Position numbers and translations under genes: made by a program
Assembly (NCBI RefSeq): GCF_003286085.1
Contig: NW_020825346.1
Location: 434,001 to 498,000 of the forward strand
Direction: 5' to 3'
Source of the DNA: Drosophila persimilis
Lineage: Eukaryota > Arthropoda > Insecta > Diptera > Drosophilidae
Length of the DNA: 64,000 bases
The notes under the pieces: generated by a model
Told to the model about the DNA's origin: nothing
The model's database searches: none
Seen by the model: only the letters and a program-made list of their open reading frames with translations
Shown here: positions 28,101 to 38,638 of the stretch, piece after piece
Layout: each line of letters begins with the position of its first letter
Position numbering within the stretch: position 1 is the first letter of the stretch

Positions 28101-30975
28101 GTCCCAATCCGCCCTAAATTTCACCGGAGCCAAGAAATTCCAGCGTTTGGTCATCGGAACAGATATGGAGATCGGGAAAAATCTGAATGTGAGTCGCCTG
28201 AATGGACTGCCACTCGGCCAGCTGCTGGGCCATGCCCTCAGCCTGCAGCGCCTCGAGCTGAAGGACCAGAGGCCAGTGCACCTGCAGAGTCTCCACTTTC
28301 GACGCCTCAACGGTCTGGCCTTTGACGAGCTGCTGGGAAAGCTTTCGGCCGGCACAGAGGATGGGGATACGCCGCAGCTGTTGCTCCGCAAGCAGCTGCT
28401 CATCGAGGGGAATGTCCGATTCGAGAGCGGCCTCCACCTGCAGGATGTCAATGGGATACAGTGGGAGGATTATATGTCGCGCCTGGTACGTCCCGATGCC
28501 AATGCCGTGCTGGAGGGCCGCAAGACCTTCCTGGCCCCCGTACAGCTGAGCGACGCCCTGCAGTCGCCGCATATTAATGGCCTAGATCTGAGCAGCCTGC
28601 TGGACAACACCCTGCTCCGGACCACGCCTCAGGCCATCACTGGAGCCTATAGCTGCCTCCGAATGAGGGCCAGCAATGTGGATGTTCCCCGGCTAAATGG
28701 AGTGCCTGCCGAGCTCTTTGTGGACACGCGTCGTGAGGAGCTTCTGCTGCAGGGAGATCTCACTGTGCAGCACTTGAATGTCAATGGGAGTCTCAAGTGT
28801 CCCAAGGATCTGGGACTGGAAGGCCTGGACAGTCGACTGGTGGCGCTGTGGAAGCAGCCGTGGCGGCGCTTGGTGGTGACTGGCGATGCCCTCTGGCAGG
28901 AGGAAAAGGGGGAGGCACCCGAGAGCCACTTAAAGTATCTCCGAGAGCATGCAGTGCGGCGGGAGGGAAACCAAACGATTGCCGGACACGTGCTGTTGCG
29001 GCAGCCCCGCCTGGAGAGGCTGCACACCAGCCAGCAACAGCCGCTGCAAGCGGACCTCAACTTCACCCACCTAGCGGCCGATGCCCTGCTCCGATGGACC
29101 GCCAGCAATGAGAGCCAGCTAGTGGAGGCCCCCCAGCAGCTGCTGGGTCCGGTCTGGGCCAGATGTTTGGACCTGGCAGGCGATGGACACTTTGGACGGC
29201 TGAACGACATCGATTTGGAGCGACTAAATGCCTCCCTCTACCGCCTGTCGCATGGAGGAGCTATCCATGCCGAGCTGCGCTTTGAAAAGACCCCCCGTCT
29301 GGGCAGACTGGTGTTGGGACAGGGCCGCCAGGTGAACGGTGCCAGTATCGAGGGAATCTTTGTGCAGGGCGGCGGCAGACCCTGGCCACGGGCCAGCTTC
29401 AGGCAGCTGCGAGTGGAGCAGGACCTGCGCCTGGGCAGCGTCAATGAGATGAGCCTGGATTACTTTTTCGAGCATCGCGTGCCACTGCGTGGCCCCACCA
29501 TGGAAGTGTTTGGTGGCCTAAGCTTCGAGCGGCTGATCCTCGAGGGGAGACCCCTGCTGCGGTCCATTAACGGCATTGGGCTGGAGAATGCCGTATATCG
29601 GCATAGTCGTCGGCTGCAGGCATTTGGCGGCATCAAGACCTTTGCGGGCGGCGTGGAGTTCGAGGGACCCGGTCATGTGATGCACCTCAATGGCAGGGAT
29701 CTTAGCGAGAGCTATCGACAGAGCATCTTTAAGGATCGCGACTATAATATCGATAGCCTGTGGCTGGATAAAGCCATCTTTCCGGCCGGCCTGCTCTATG
29801 TGGATTCGGCAGAGAACCAGTTGCGTGACGCGTCCAACGAGCGGGACCCCGAGAATCTGGAGGATCTGCTGCTGCAGAAGGCGATGAAGGAGAAGAAGGC
29901 CAGTAAGCGGCGACTGCTGTACCTGGACTACGACCTGCAGCCGCTAAAGGCGCTCTGGGGCAAAACTAACGAGTCCTTTGACCTGCAGGGCAGGCTCAGA
30001 CTCGGCCAGCAGTCCTCCGCCATCTGCCAGGGCCGCCAGCTAAGGGCCCAGCTCCAGTTGCGGCCAGCGAGGGTCCACCTGACCAACGTTAGTCTGTCCA
30101 GCGAGATGCTGCGTCTGGACTCTGGGGACATACGCGTGAAAGTGCAGAATCATTGCCAGCTTCCGGTGAAGCGGATCCGCAGCACCATCCGGATCGAGTG
30201 CAGGAATGAGTCCTTCACATTGGGTATGCGCCAGCCAGTGGAGCAGCTGGCGATGCTGGATGAGAGATTGATCCTGCTAGGCAGTGGAATCGAAGTGCGC
30301 ATCCTGCGGCTGAACACGAACAACTGCAGCCTAACCGACTGGCAGTCCCTGGAATCGGTTGATGGCCGCCTGATGAAGGTTATTCGCATAAGGAAGCCAA
30401 AGAAGGAGAACGAGAATGAGGAGCAGTACGAGATGAATCTCCTGCTGGCCAGTGGAGTGCACAGGCATCGTCCGGCACTCTCCATCCACTGGAGGGATGC
30501 ATTCAGTGAGCGCTTCCAGCTCGCCCAGCTAATTGGCGGCGACTACGACCTGGCCGAGCTCCAGGAGGATCAGCTAATGCTCAGCTGCCGGCGGTGTCGC
30601 CACATAGCCATCTTCATTCTGAACCACAATCACACCCACGAGGACGGTCCGCGGTTTGTGCCGCTACAGCAGTTGCGCCTCCAGGAGCCCATTGAGCAGA
30701 TGATCCCTCTGTTCGTAGCCGGAGATCGTTACCTGCTGGTGCTCACACAGCCAGAGTCAAAGCCCTTCTACTTGTTCACCTACGGCCAGGTGGGTGGATG
30801 GCTACAGCACTCCTACGGCCACAAAGGAGACGGCCTGCAGTGGTCCATTCCGTTGGTGCAATCCGGCGAGGACTTGCAACAAACGGAAGCACCTTTGATG
30901 CTGCTATGCGGAGGAGGAGAAGCTGCAGAGGGCGCAGAAGGAGAGTGCAAACTGGTCAGAGCTTTGTTGGATTAG
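25102..30975 (+). CDS. Large secreted protein with LNG repeats (family not recognised)
   Basis: Five exons: 25102-25712, 25770-25905, 25960-26893, 26956-27423, 27491-30975; 5634 nt, 1877 aa, TAG stop. The ATG opens a clear signal peptide (MFAPGVCLVFVSVFLVCPVNG). The 54-nt second intron is free of stops, so it could be retained as 18 codons. From about residue 600 to 1450 an LNG motif (xLNGxxxxxLL, e.g. RLNGLPLGQLLGHAL, HINGLDLSSLLDNTL) recurs about 14 times, often preceded by a QxIxGxKxF-like strand. The N-terminal part (FNPVEDFFLPAIRTLQVVG) and the C-terminal part (MIPLFVAGDRYLLVL) resemble EAR/propeller strands. There are many N-glycosylation sequons and no C-terminal membrane segment, so it is probably extracellular. 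The overall style recalls the long secreted eggshell/Torso-pathway proteins (fs(1)Nasrat, polehole, closca, fs(1)M3), but I cannot confirm orthology. Confidence 0.9.
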
Positions 30976-31120
30976 GATGGGTTCCGTCTTATTTACAATA
31001 TGTATATTTATTTGTTAATGTATTATTACTCGAGATTATCACATTCAACGTTCATCTGTCTAAGTTCTAGGCAGAATCATCTGTATATATATCTATATAT
31101 GTGTGTAACTTCCAATAAGG

Positions 31121-31126
31121 AATAAA
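31121..31126 (+). terminator. Candidate poly(A) signal of the LNG-repeat gene (AATAAA)
   Basis: Canonical AATAAA about 145 nt after the TAG at 30975 and 9 nt short of the stop codon of the convergent protease homologue. The minus-strand gene has its own AATAAA (plus TTTATT) at 31007-31012, so the two 3' ends are predicted to overlap. Confidence 0.6.
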
Positions 31127-31134
31127 TCCTAATC

Positions 31135-33139
31135 CTATGCGAGCAGGGACTTTCGACTCACTGTCAGTACATACACTGTGAAGGCGAGGACCAAGAGGAC
31201 GCCCCAGAAGGAGCTGTTCTGATTGGAGCCATCGCCTATTTGCGTGAGGATCCACTCCACATGGCTGGCCACGTCCACGAAGCCACCACCGTCCGCACTG
31301 CACAGTCCCAGCAGTTGATTTCGGTCCGTTAGCGTGGCCCCGGCATCCATGAAGAGCTGTCCTCCGAACGATGTCATAGTCTCAGCCTGGACGCAGATTC
31401 TCTGGGGCTGAGGTTGTGGCTGTGCCCGCGACTGCTGGCAGGACATTTGCGTGGCATTCAGGGTGAGCAGGTCGTGTAGCTCGCGGCTGTGTCCATCGTA
31501 GCCCCAAGTGCTGATCTGCAGGGAGGTTTCCGACAGCGAACTGGATGGCTGCTCTGGATGGGGCAGCAGAACGGACTGGACCTGGGGATGATCCACTGGT
31601 ATATCCCGCTCCAACATGAGTATGGCCAGGGCCAGATCCTTCGGTGGCTGGTGGACATGCGTTACCCCCATGGTGAGTCCTTGATCGTTGGGTGCAAAGC
31701 GCTGACGATTGCCAAGTATGACGCGCAGCTCCGCCGGATGATAGTGCTTCCTACGTGCATGGCTATAATATCAGAGAGATCAGTCGGGATCCCCTCTGAC
31801 AGGACTCCTGGCCCTGCACTCACCTGTAGACGCAGCTGCTCACCGTGAGCACCACCGAGGGCGCCACCAGGGCCCCCGAGCAGATGTGTCCCTTGCCAAA
31901 GTAGTCACGCTCGTGGGCCAGCAGACGGATGGAGGCCTGGTATGAGGCCACCTGTGACCAGGCGGCGACACTTCTTCCCTCTGTCAGAGCTCCCCCGGTT
32001 GGGGCCATTCCAATGCTGCGCTTCTTGGCCAGATCGCGATGCGTGAACGCTAGAAGGTTAGTGGATTCGGGGTGAAGGTTAACGAGGAGGATGTGATAAG
32101 AAAACGAACGATTCGATCGAATCCGGATCCCCACCTTGGAAACAGTCAGCCACTTACTGCCAAATGCAGTTGGCAACGGCAACGGCAACGGCATCGGAGT
32201 GGCAAAGCAGACGAAAGCGGAACGGAACGAATCGGATTCCCCTCTTATCATCGTTATCAGAGGGCAGCGTAGTCGAATGGTCAATGGTCTGCTTGGACAG
32301 TAATATCGATACTGCGCGACTGGCGGACGGTCGAGTGCACACGCGCCCGGCCATACTACGGAGCGGCACGATCAGGCCACTCATTTTCCTACTCCACCAC
32401 ACTCCTCCCCCCCCCCACTTCACCTCCCAGCAGGTATCATACCTAGTCGTAGGTAGATATGACAGCTACTACGTTCCGTTCCTACAGCACTGCCGGGAAC
32501 ACACACACTTGAGCTTTAGCACGCCATGGTTCATTCAGCAATTGATCACTTTGGATAATCGTGGGGTTCAGTCCTCCAAAAAAAAATAAGGTATTGGTTT
32601 CGTATAGTGTTTTCCATGAGATCATGGTTTTTGTTTGTGGAGGGCGTATTCAGTTTAGATCCAATCAATAATTACAGCTGTTTAAGGCCTGAACTCAAGC
32701 GATACAATATCCATACCCTTCTATACACTCAGCGAAATACTCGTGTTTCTTTTGACTATGCCATTTTTCTCTGAGTATAATTGAACCTTTTTAATGTCTG
32801 AACTGAAGCGATGCATTATCCATCTACCCATCTATAAATTCTATCTTCTATTCTATCTTGATTCGAGCTCTTGCTGGGTCTCACGGACTCACTATTCGAT
32901 GTTGATCTCACAAACTATTTTGTTTAGATTAGTATCTCCTGCTAATCCTATCCTAATCAAACGGATTTGATAACTGATTTCCTTCGAACATTGAAACTTG
33001 TTGATATCAGGTGTCGATTAAATACGAACGATCGGATCGTAGAATATCGATTGTAGCACTTACTCGTCTGCATCTCGGTGCACAGGAATGCAAAGATCAG
33101 TATCTTCATGATCTTGCGATAATGATCGTTCAGCTGCAT
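31135..33139 (-). CDS. Inactive trypsin-like serine protease homologue A, membrane tail
   Basis: Three exons: 33139-33064, 32049-31824, 31762-31135; 930 nt, 309 aa; phases 1 and 2 match. The signal-like start is MKILIFAFLC at the second Met, so the start could be 33139 or 33109. The trypsin fold shows in CSGALVAPSVVLTVSSC and DLALAIL. The TAAHC box reads VSSC (His to Ser, about residue 99). The GDSGGP box is degenerate (TSFGGQLF, Ser to Phe, about 233), so the protein should be catalytically dead. Asp of the triad remains at about 143. The C-terminus has a hydrophobic stretch (SFWGVLLVLAFTVYVLTV) followed by SRKSLLA, which suggests membrane anchoring. It is the first of five tandem paralogues and converges on the LNG-repeat gene. 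The 1-kb first intron is long for the cluster. Confidence 0.8.
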
Positions 33140-34980
33140 GTCGATCGATGTTTAAGTCGCACAAAACAAAAACAAATAATACAAAAAAACACAGAGAGAG
33201 AGGGAGACAACTGAGGTTCTTCCACCTGTGGTGTGATGGTTACAAAAAAATTAATCGGATCGGATCAGATATTTAATATTTAATGTCGCGAGTAACTGTC
33301 GCGCCCACCTGTCGGGAGCTTCGAACGATGAATGTGAGGAGTTCAGAGCCGAGCATTTCCTTTTTCTAAATTCGCAAATAAGCATTCTTAGATAATTCCA
33401 TAATTTTGTTTTGGTTTCGTGAGAGATTTGAGTCCGATTCTCGTGCCCACTTTGCCGTTGTGTTTGTTGTTGTTGTTGTTGTTGTTGGTTTTGTTGTGCT
33501 GTTAGAGCGATAAAGGTGCCCTGCAATAGCGACATACGACCCAAACGGACTGGCACGACTGCCCGACTGTCCGACCGATCATCAGCCCCACTGGCACTCG
33601 AATAACAAACAAACACACGCCACACGCCACACAACCAAACCCCACCGTTCCCCATCGGGAATCATCGATAAGAGAGCCTCAGTCGTCAGCAGTCTCCACA
33701 TTTGCTTATATGTAGAGCAATTTCTACTTGTTTCTTTTGCAATTTATATGAATGTTGTGGGATCTTCGGGGGATCGTATTGGGATTTAAATTGACATGAA
33801 GATTACAAGAGCGAGATCATGGCTTCTGTTTCTCAAAGAAACTTTAGCAGCAAAGGATCTTCGGAGGATCGTATTGGGATTTAAATGGAGATGGAGATCA
33901 CAAGAGCAAGATCATGGCTTCTGTTTCGCAAAGGAACTTCAAAGCTCTGGGAGCTACGAATTAGTAACTCCTGGTAAAAGGACCATTTTTGACGCGAAAG
34001 TCTGTTAGCAGAACTGTTCGGAATCCCTAGAGCTTACTGTAGTTCTTTGAGAAAGATGATTCAGCTTTCACAAGCTGAAACATTCAACACTTTGTTGAAG
34101 GGTATTACATCGTCTTCGATAAGGCACAAAATAAGTTGTTTCCCCTAATCAGGTACAGGAACGGACAGAAGATTACATCGATGAATTGCACTTGATTGGA
34201 ATCGATGGGTTTTTCAGATTGCGAAGCATTCCAAAAGCGATTTGATTTTAGCTCAACGAGCAGACGTCAATGGTGTTGTAACAGCCCAAGACCTTGGGCT
34301 GTACTCGGTAATACGGAAACTATCAGACAGATAGGAAATTTATTGCATCGATGGAGTGGCTCCGACGCGATTGGGATATGGATTGCCTCATAAGCTCCTT
34401 GGCCCTTGTCTGCAAAAGCCTCCACGGCGAGAGAGAGAGAGGTATAGAAGAAGAGCGATCGAATCGCCAGACCGTCCGTCCACTCCGTTTCAGTTTCAGT
34501 TCAGTCCGATCGATCCCCAATAAAGATTAGTTATTCATATCGGAGGCTAGTGCGGGAACTGAAACTGGGGCTGGTTTTCATTCATTGCGCCATTTATTTT
34601 AGTTTTTGTGTAGTTTTCTGTGTCTCGTTTCGCACTATTTTTAGTACTGATTGTTCAGTACCGATAACCAAGCGATCAGAGATTGGATTTGGATTTCGGG
34701 TAGAGCATTTTTTGGTATTTTGAAAGTACCCATAACCTTATCCGCCAATTAATCAAGGTATGCGGCAATCTGGCAAGATTTACTATATGTATATAATATC
34801 TGGCGAAAATCCCAATCCATCGAAGAGCCACGCCACGCCCAGATAGGGCATTTCCGGCAAAATTTCTACTATAAAACAAACATTTCCTTTTATTTTTTAA
34901 TTTCACCAATTGCCCACAGATAGTCCTAGCCAATTCGCAGAGTTTTTGCAATTTTGTATCCCAAGCTCAAGAACCACTTT
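33140..34980. other. Intergenic region upstream of protease homologue A
   Basis: No supported gene on either strand. Contains a Gln/Leu-coding-like TTG run at 33460-33490, the 95-bp tandem duplication at 33.76 kb (separate entry) and AT-rich sequence. The promoter of homologue A should lie near 33.15-33.25 kb, but I see no TATA or Inr that fixes it. Confidence 0.4.
33761..33950. repeat. 95-bp tandem duplication, two copies
   Basis: GATCTTCGG-GGATCGTATTGGGATTTAAAT starts at 33761 and again at 33856. Both copies continue through ACAAGAGC-AGATCATGGCTTCTGTTT and an AAAG(A/G)AACTT block. A few substitutions separate the copies. No ORF is preserved across the two units. Confidence 0.9.
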
Positions 34981-35003
34981 TTATTTTATTTGAAAACATT
35001 TTG

Positions 35004-35540
35004 TCATACAAACACGAACGCCACGCCATGGCTGGCCATCGTGGCGCGGCGTATGGAGTCCGAGGGCGACTCTGTCCAGTATATGAAGCCACAACGCGGC
35101 TCGAAGACCAGGGTCTGCGGCTTCTCCACCTTCTTCCACAAGAGTACGCGCCGACTGCTGCCATCCAGGCGGGCGACCCCGATGAGACCAGCCTCCGCAT
35201 CGGACCATCGGATGCCGTCCGGCCCAATCAGACCCGAGTCCACGATCTGCTGCACATAGGAGCCATTGAGAAAGGCACGGAAGATGCACTTGGTCTTGGT
35301 CAGCCCAGTAGATGCACCGCTGCGCCACCGACACGTCCAGGGCGTGCGCATCGCCCACATCCTTAAAGGGTTCCCCTCGCTGTACTCGGTCAAGGTGCGG
35401 CCAATGTGCTCCTGGCACGAGTACAGCAGCCGGCTGGCAACAGGGGGCTCGCGGGGCCTTTACTGGCAGACGTGGAGCAGGCCTCACGGCAGTCCCCACG
35501 GCACACGCGACCCTGTCGGTCTTTCCATCACACTAGACGC
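35004..35540 (-). pseudogene. LRP5/6 (arrow)-type YWTD propeller fragment, frameshifted
   Basis: Minus-strand reading gives [20 protein letters not shown] in one frame, [16 protein letters not shown] in a second (near 35365-35300), then the first frame again with [34 protein letters not shown] and [18 protein letters not shown] before TGA at 35006-35004. YWTD blocks and the [14 protein letters not shown] strand are typical of LRP5/6 propellers. Two compensating frameshifts, loss of the usual LYW block before RWSDAEAG, no signal peptide and no EGF or membrane region show that it is a broken fragment. In Drosophila the LRP5/6 protein is arrow, a Wnt co-receptor; assigning this copy to arrow is inference. 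It lies between protease homologues A and B, as an insertion or segmental duplicate would. No introns are visible in the fragment. Confidence 0.75.
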
Positions 35541-35855
35541 CAGAACCATGAAGACGCCGGTGTCCAGATGCAGTTTTTACACGAACAGCTGTTCCACCCC
35601 CATCTCCAGTCCAGGTCTGTTCTTCTTCATTTTTCAATTTTTTTCCAAAAAATTAGTCTTCTGGAGGCTGAGGCAGGGCGGAGTAGTGGGCCACAACCGC
35701 GCCAAAGGGCGCAGCTGGTGGAAGAAGAAGGTGGAAAGCACGGAATAGCCGTGGAACAGCGGCTGTTTTTGGGGAGTGCCCTGTGACATCAGGACTTACA
35801 GCAGCATACGCACAAGGCACTTTTGTTCATACAACAGTAGTATAAGCAAACGAGT

Positions 35856-36245
35856 ATCGTTCCAATTGCACAATTCTTTATTCCGTCGAATATTCCCAGC
35901 TATATAGAACATTTAGCCATGCCCACATATTTTTATACGATTGATGAATCAATTTTCTACTTAACTGGCTTAATACTTGCTTTTTTTGGATTTTGCTTAA
36001 AAAAAGGTTTTAGCGAAAAAGGTCAAACAAATGAAACGTAATAAAACGTAAGAGAAAAATCGTTCCAATTGTTCAATTTCTTTATTCCGTTGAATAATGC
36101 TGCCTAACTAAAACTATTAGCTCTGCCCACATAATTTTAGACCATTAATGAATAAATTGTCTACCTGATTGACTACTTTTAAGTACTCTCTTTTATTGTA
36201 TAGTGTATAAAACAAGGTTTAGGCAAAAAAGGTCAACAAAAAAAC
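35856..36245. repeat. ~203-bp tandem duplication (two diverged copies)
   Basis: ATCGTTCCAATTG-CAATT-CTTTATTCCGT-GAATA starts at 35856 and 36059. Both copies share in order TAGC-(A/C)TGCCCACATA-TTTT, TGAT/AATGAAT-AATT, and (A)AAGGTTTAG-AAAAAGGTCAA. Divergence is moderate (many substitutions and short indels). It directly follows the YWTD pseudogene. Confidence 0.85.
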
Positions 36246-36249
36246 AGTG

Positions 36250-37251
36250 GCAACGTAAGTGAGTATGGAGTGTAACGTCAACCGGAGTTTGTGCACAGGT
36301 ATACCCTATTTCGTTAATATATATGAAGAAACTGTTTTTCCCAGCTGTTTTAAAACGTAATTAATAAACAAATTATCTCAAATTGTTATGTTTTAGACAT
36401 ATTAATGCATATGATTAGGGTATTGTAAATACATATATCTCGATCCCGATACCCATTCTTGGTTTCTGTAAGAAGAACACTACCTTCAAAATGTCGTTTA
36501 AATACCTTTAAAACAGAGACTGACTAGTTTTGGACTATATTGGTGCATTAGATAACAAACATTTCCTCCATTCTAGATCATCCATTTCCCCAGGGATTTC
36601 AAAATGTTGCTGAATCCGCACCATGTTGCTCGATTTCACGGCACATGAGTCTGGTCCATACAAATTGAATGTTGCCAACAGCATAACACGTAAGAAAACG
36701 TAAGTGAGGATGGAATGTGCCGTAAGGGGACATTGTTGAGGGGAAAAAGGACATTGTGGCGAGGAAAAATCCCAGAGAAAATCCCAAAAAAGTCCCACCA
36801 AACTTGAGCGCCAAATATAAATTGTTTGAATGTGAATCATCGATGTTTTTTTCTCAAACGGAAGAATCTTCTAGGCCATTTACACTATTATGAATACGTT
36901 TGAAAATCTGCCCCACAAGTCCAATTGAGATGGCAGTGCTTCGATAAATCGCGACAGCTGATCGCTCGTGAAATCGATGCTGTTCGATGCCTATCTCTCT
37001 GCGGCGGCACCTAGCGGACGCGTTCGACTTAAAACCGGTGCTTCCGCCACTCTCCCATAGATGGAGGCACTCCAATAACCGAATCAAAAGTTGAGGTTGG
37101 GTAAACAAAAACAAAAAAATTAATTAAAAAGAGGGCACAAACTAAATTGCTCTGACAATAGTGTAAATAAAGTATTAATGCATCAGTAAGTCATCAATTT
37201 TTTTTCTTTTGCAATTAAGATTCGTTTTTTGACGAAATATTGCTGTCTCCG
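36250..37251. other. Intergenic region between YWTD pseudogene and protease homologue B
   Basis: No supported gene. A short motif AACGTAAGTGAG-ATGGA-TGT at about 36248 recurs near 36695. A CG-richer patch at about 36930-37050 contains several ATCGAT/CGATAA motifs but no clear TSS. Confidence 0.35.
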
Positions 37252-38361
37252 TCAGGTCCTATATAAAATATATCCGAGCATGTTCAATATTTTTCGATCG
37301 TATATTGATTGAACAAAGAAACGCATGGAACGAATGAGGCAGGGTCTCGGTCTTATGCCCGTTGCCGCACTGGCCTCTGGTTTACCGATCTGCGCGAAGT
37401 ATTCTTCCAGTTGGGTGGGATTGGCCAGGCTCTCATTTATCCATTGGGTATAGTATAGAACATCGGTGTAGATGCCGGGATGGTAGGGATCTGAGCACTT
37501 GACGCCCCATGATATGATGCCGGCCAGCTCCCCCTGGCACACCAGCGAACCGCCTACGTCCCCGGTGCAGAAGCTGCGTTTTAGCTTGTTCAGGTGTTTG
37601 GCACAGAGCATTCCCGGTGACACGAAGAACTCCTGCGTCAACTGCTTGAGGCGGCATATGCGGGGGCCGATGACTGTGACGGCAACGGACACTATTGACT
37701 CAGAGCTATAGCCGTGTGGATCGCGGCCCCAGCCGGACATATGGCACTCGGTGGTACGTCTAAAGGTTTGATCGGTGATCTTGATGGGTTTCACCACAGC
37801 ATGCTGCTCGGGCACAGAGGATGAGAGGATGATTACGGCCACGTCCATTTCGAACATTTTCAGATCGAACACGTCCTGCATTAAGACGCGATATTTCAGC
37901 CGGAAGATCATGGTGCTGAGGCTCCCCTGGAACCGGTTGGGTGTTCCCAGCACCACTATAAAGTCGGAAATGGGCAGGAAGCTACCATCATAGAGCTCCT
38001 TGCTGGAACAACAGATATATGTAAAGAGGCTCTCCAGCCCTTCAGGTCCAACAATCACTTACTTCACAAAGCACTGGGCAGCGGTCAGCACTGCATTGAC
38101 GCGGATCAGGGACCCAGCACAGACGTGTCCTGCCCCAAATTGGATGCGATCCATCTTCAGCATTCGCAACGACGCCAGGTGCCCGATCGATACGGCGGCG
38201 TTGGCGGTCGTGTTGGCAGTCTCGTTGGTGGTCGCGTTGGTGGTCGCGTTGGTAGTCGCTGTTCTGCCTTTTTGAATTGGTTCTTCCTCCTCAATCCCAA
38301 TTCTCGTTTGGTTCCACACAATTCGGACCAGCGCTAGCCAGAGCAACAGCGAGAGTTTCAT
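37252..38361 (-). CDS. Inactive trypsin-like serine protease homologue B
   Basis: Two exons, 38361-38063 and 38002-37252, joined in phase 2; 1050 nt, 349 aa, TGA stop. The ATG opens a signal peptide (MKLSLLLWLALVRIVWNQ). A mucin-like spacer of NATT/NETA/NTTA units follows, with several N-glycosylation sequons coded by a 12-bp DNA repeat. Trypsin landmarks: CAGSLIRVNAVLTAAQC (His to Gln, about residue 96), MDVAVIIL (Asp kept, about 153), MSGWGRD, and CTGDVGGSLVC in place of GDSGGPL (Ser to Val, about 250). Two lost triad residues predict no proteolysis; such homologues usually act as cofactors or decoys. The C-terminus runs about 50 residues past the domain and is basic, not a clear anchor. 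The intron position equals that of its neighbours. Confidence 0.85.
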
Positions 38362-38608
38362 GGGGGGAATATTTATATTCTACAATAGTGTGGGCTATTG
38401 AATTGAGTGAAATTCCAAAGCGAATGACGGATGACAGATGACAGATGAAAAGCCATCCACTACAACCAATACAGCTTTCAGCTTAAAGGAAACCGAACAA
38501 ATGGACTCTGAGACTACCTCAAGAAGCCAGATCGTTCCTCCAAAGGGGAGCTACAGGGCTTCTTTGTCTGTTCTCTGTTCGATATACATATAAATTAGTT
38601 AATACAGT

Positions 38609-38614
38609 TTTATT
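38609..38614 (-). terminator. Candidate poly(A) signal of protease C (AATAAA, minus)
   Basis: TTTATT on the plus strand, 25 nt beyond the TAA stop of the next gene, reads AATAAA on the minus strand; position fits a very short 3' UTR. Confidence 0.5.
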
Positions 38615-38638
38615 TGCTACTAGGAGAGGGAATATAGA

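Noticed and set aside
35638-35793. 52-codon minus ORF (MSQGTPQKQPLFHGYS...) beside the YWTD fragment
   Set aside because: No homology recognised and no link in frame to the YWTD reading; kept only as a possible extension of the inserted segment.
38371-38378. TATAAATA upstream of protease homologue B
   Set aside because: Only about 10-17 bp before the ATG of a good signal peptide, so a TSS 30 bp downstream would fall inside the coding sequence; probably just AT-rich leader.
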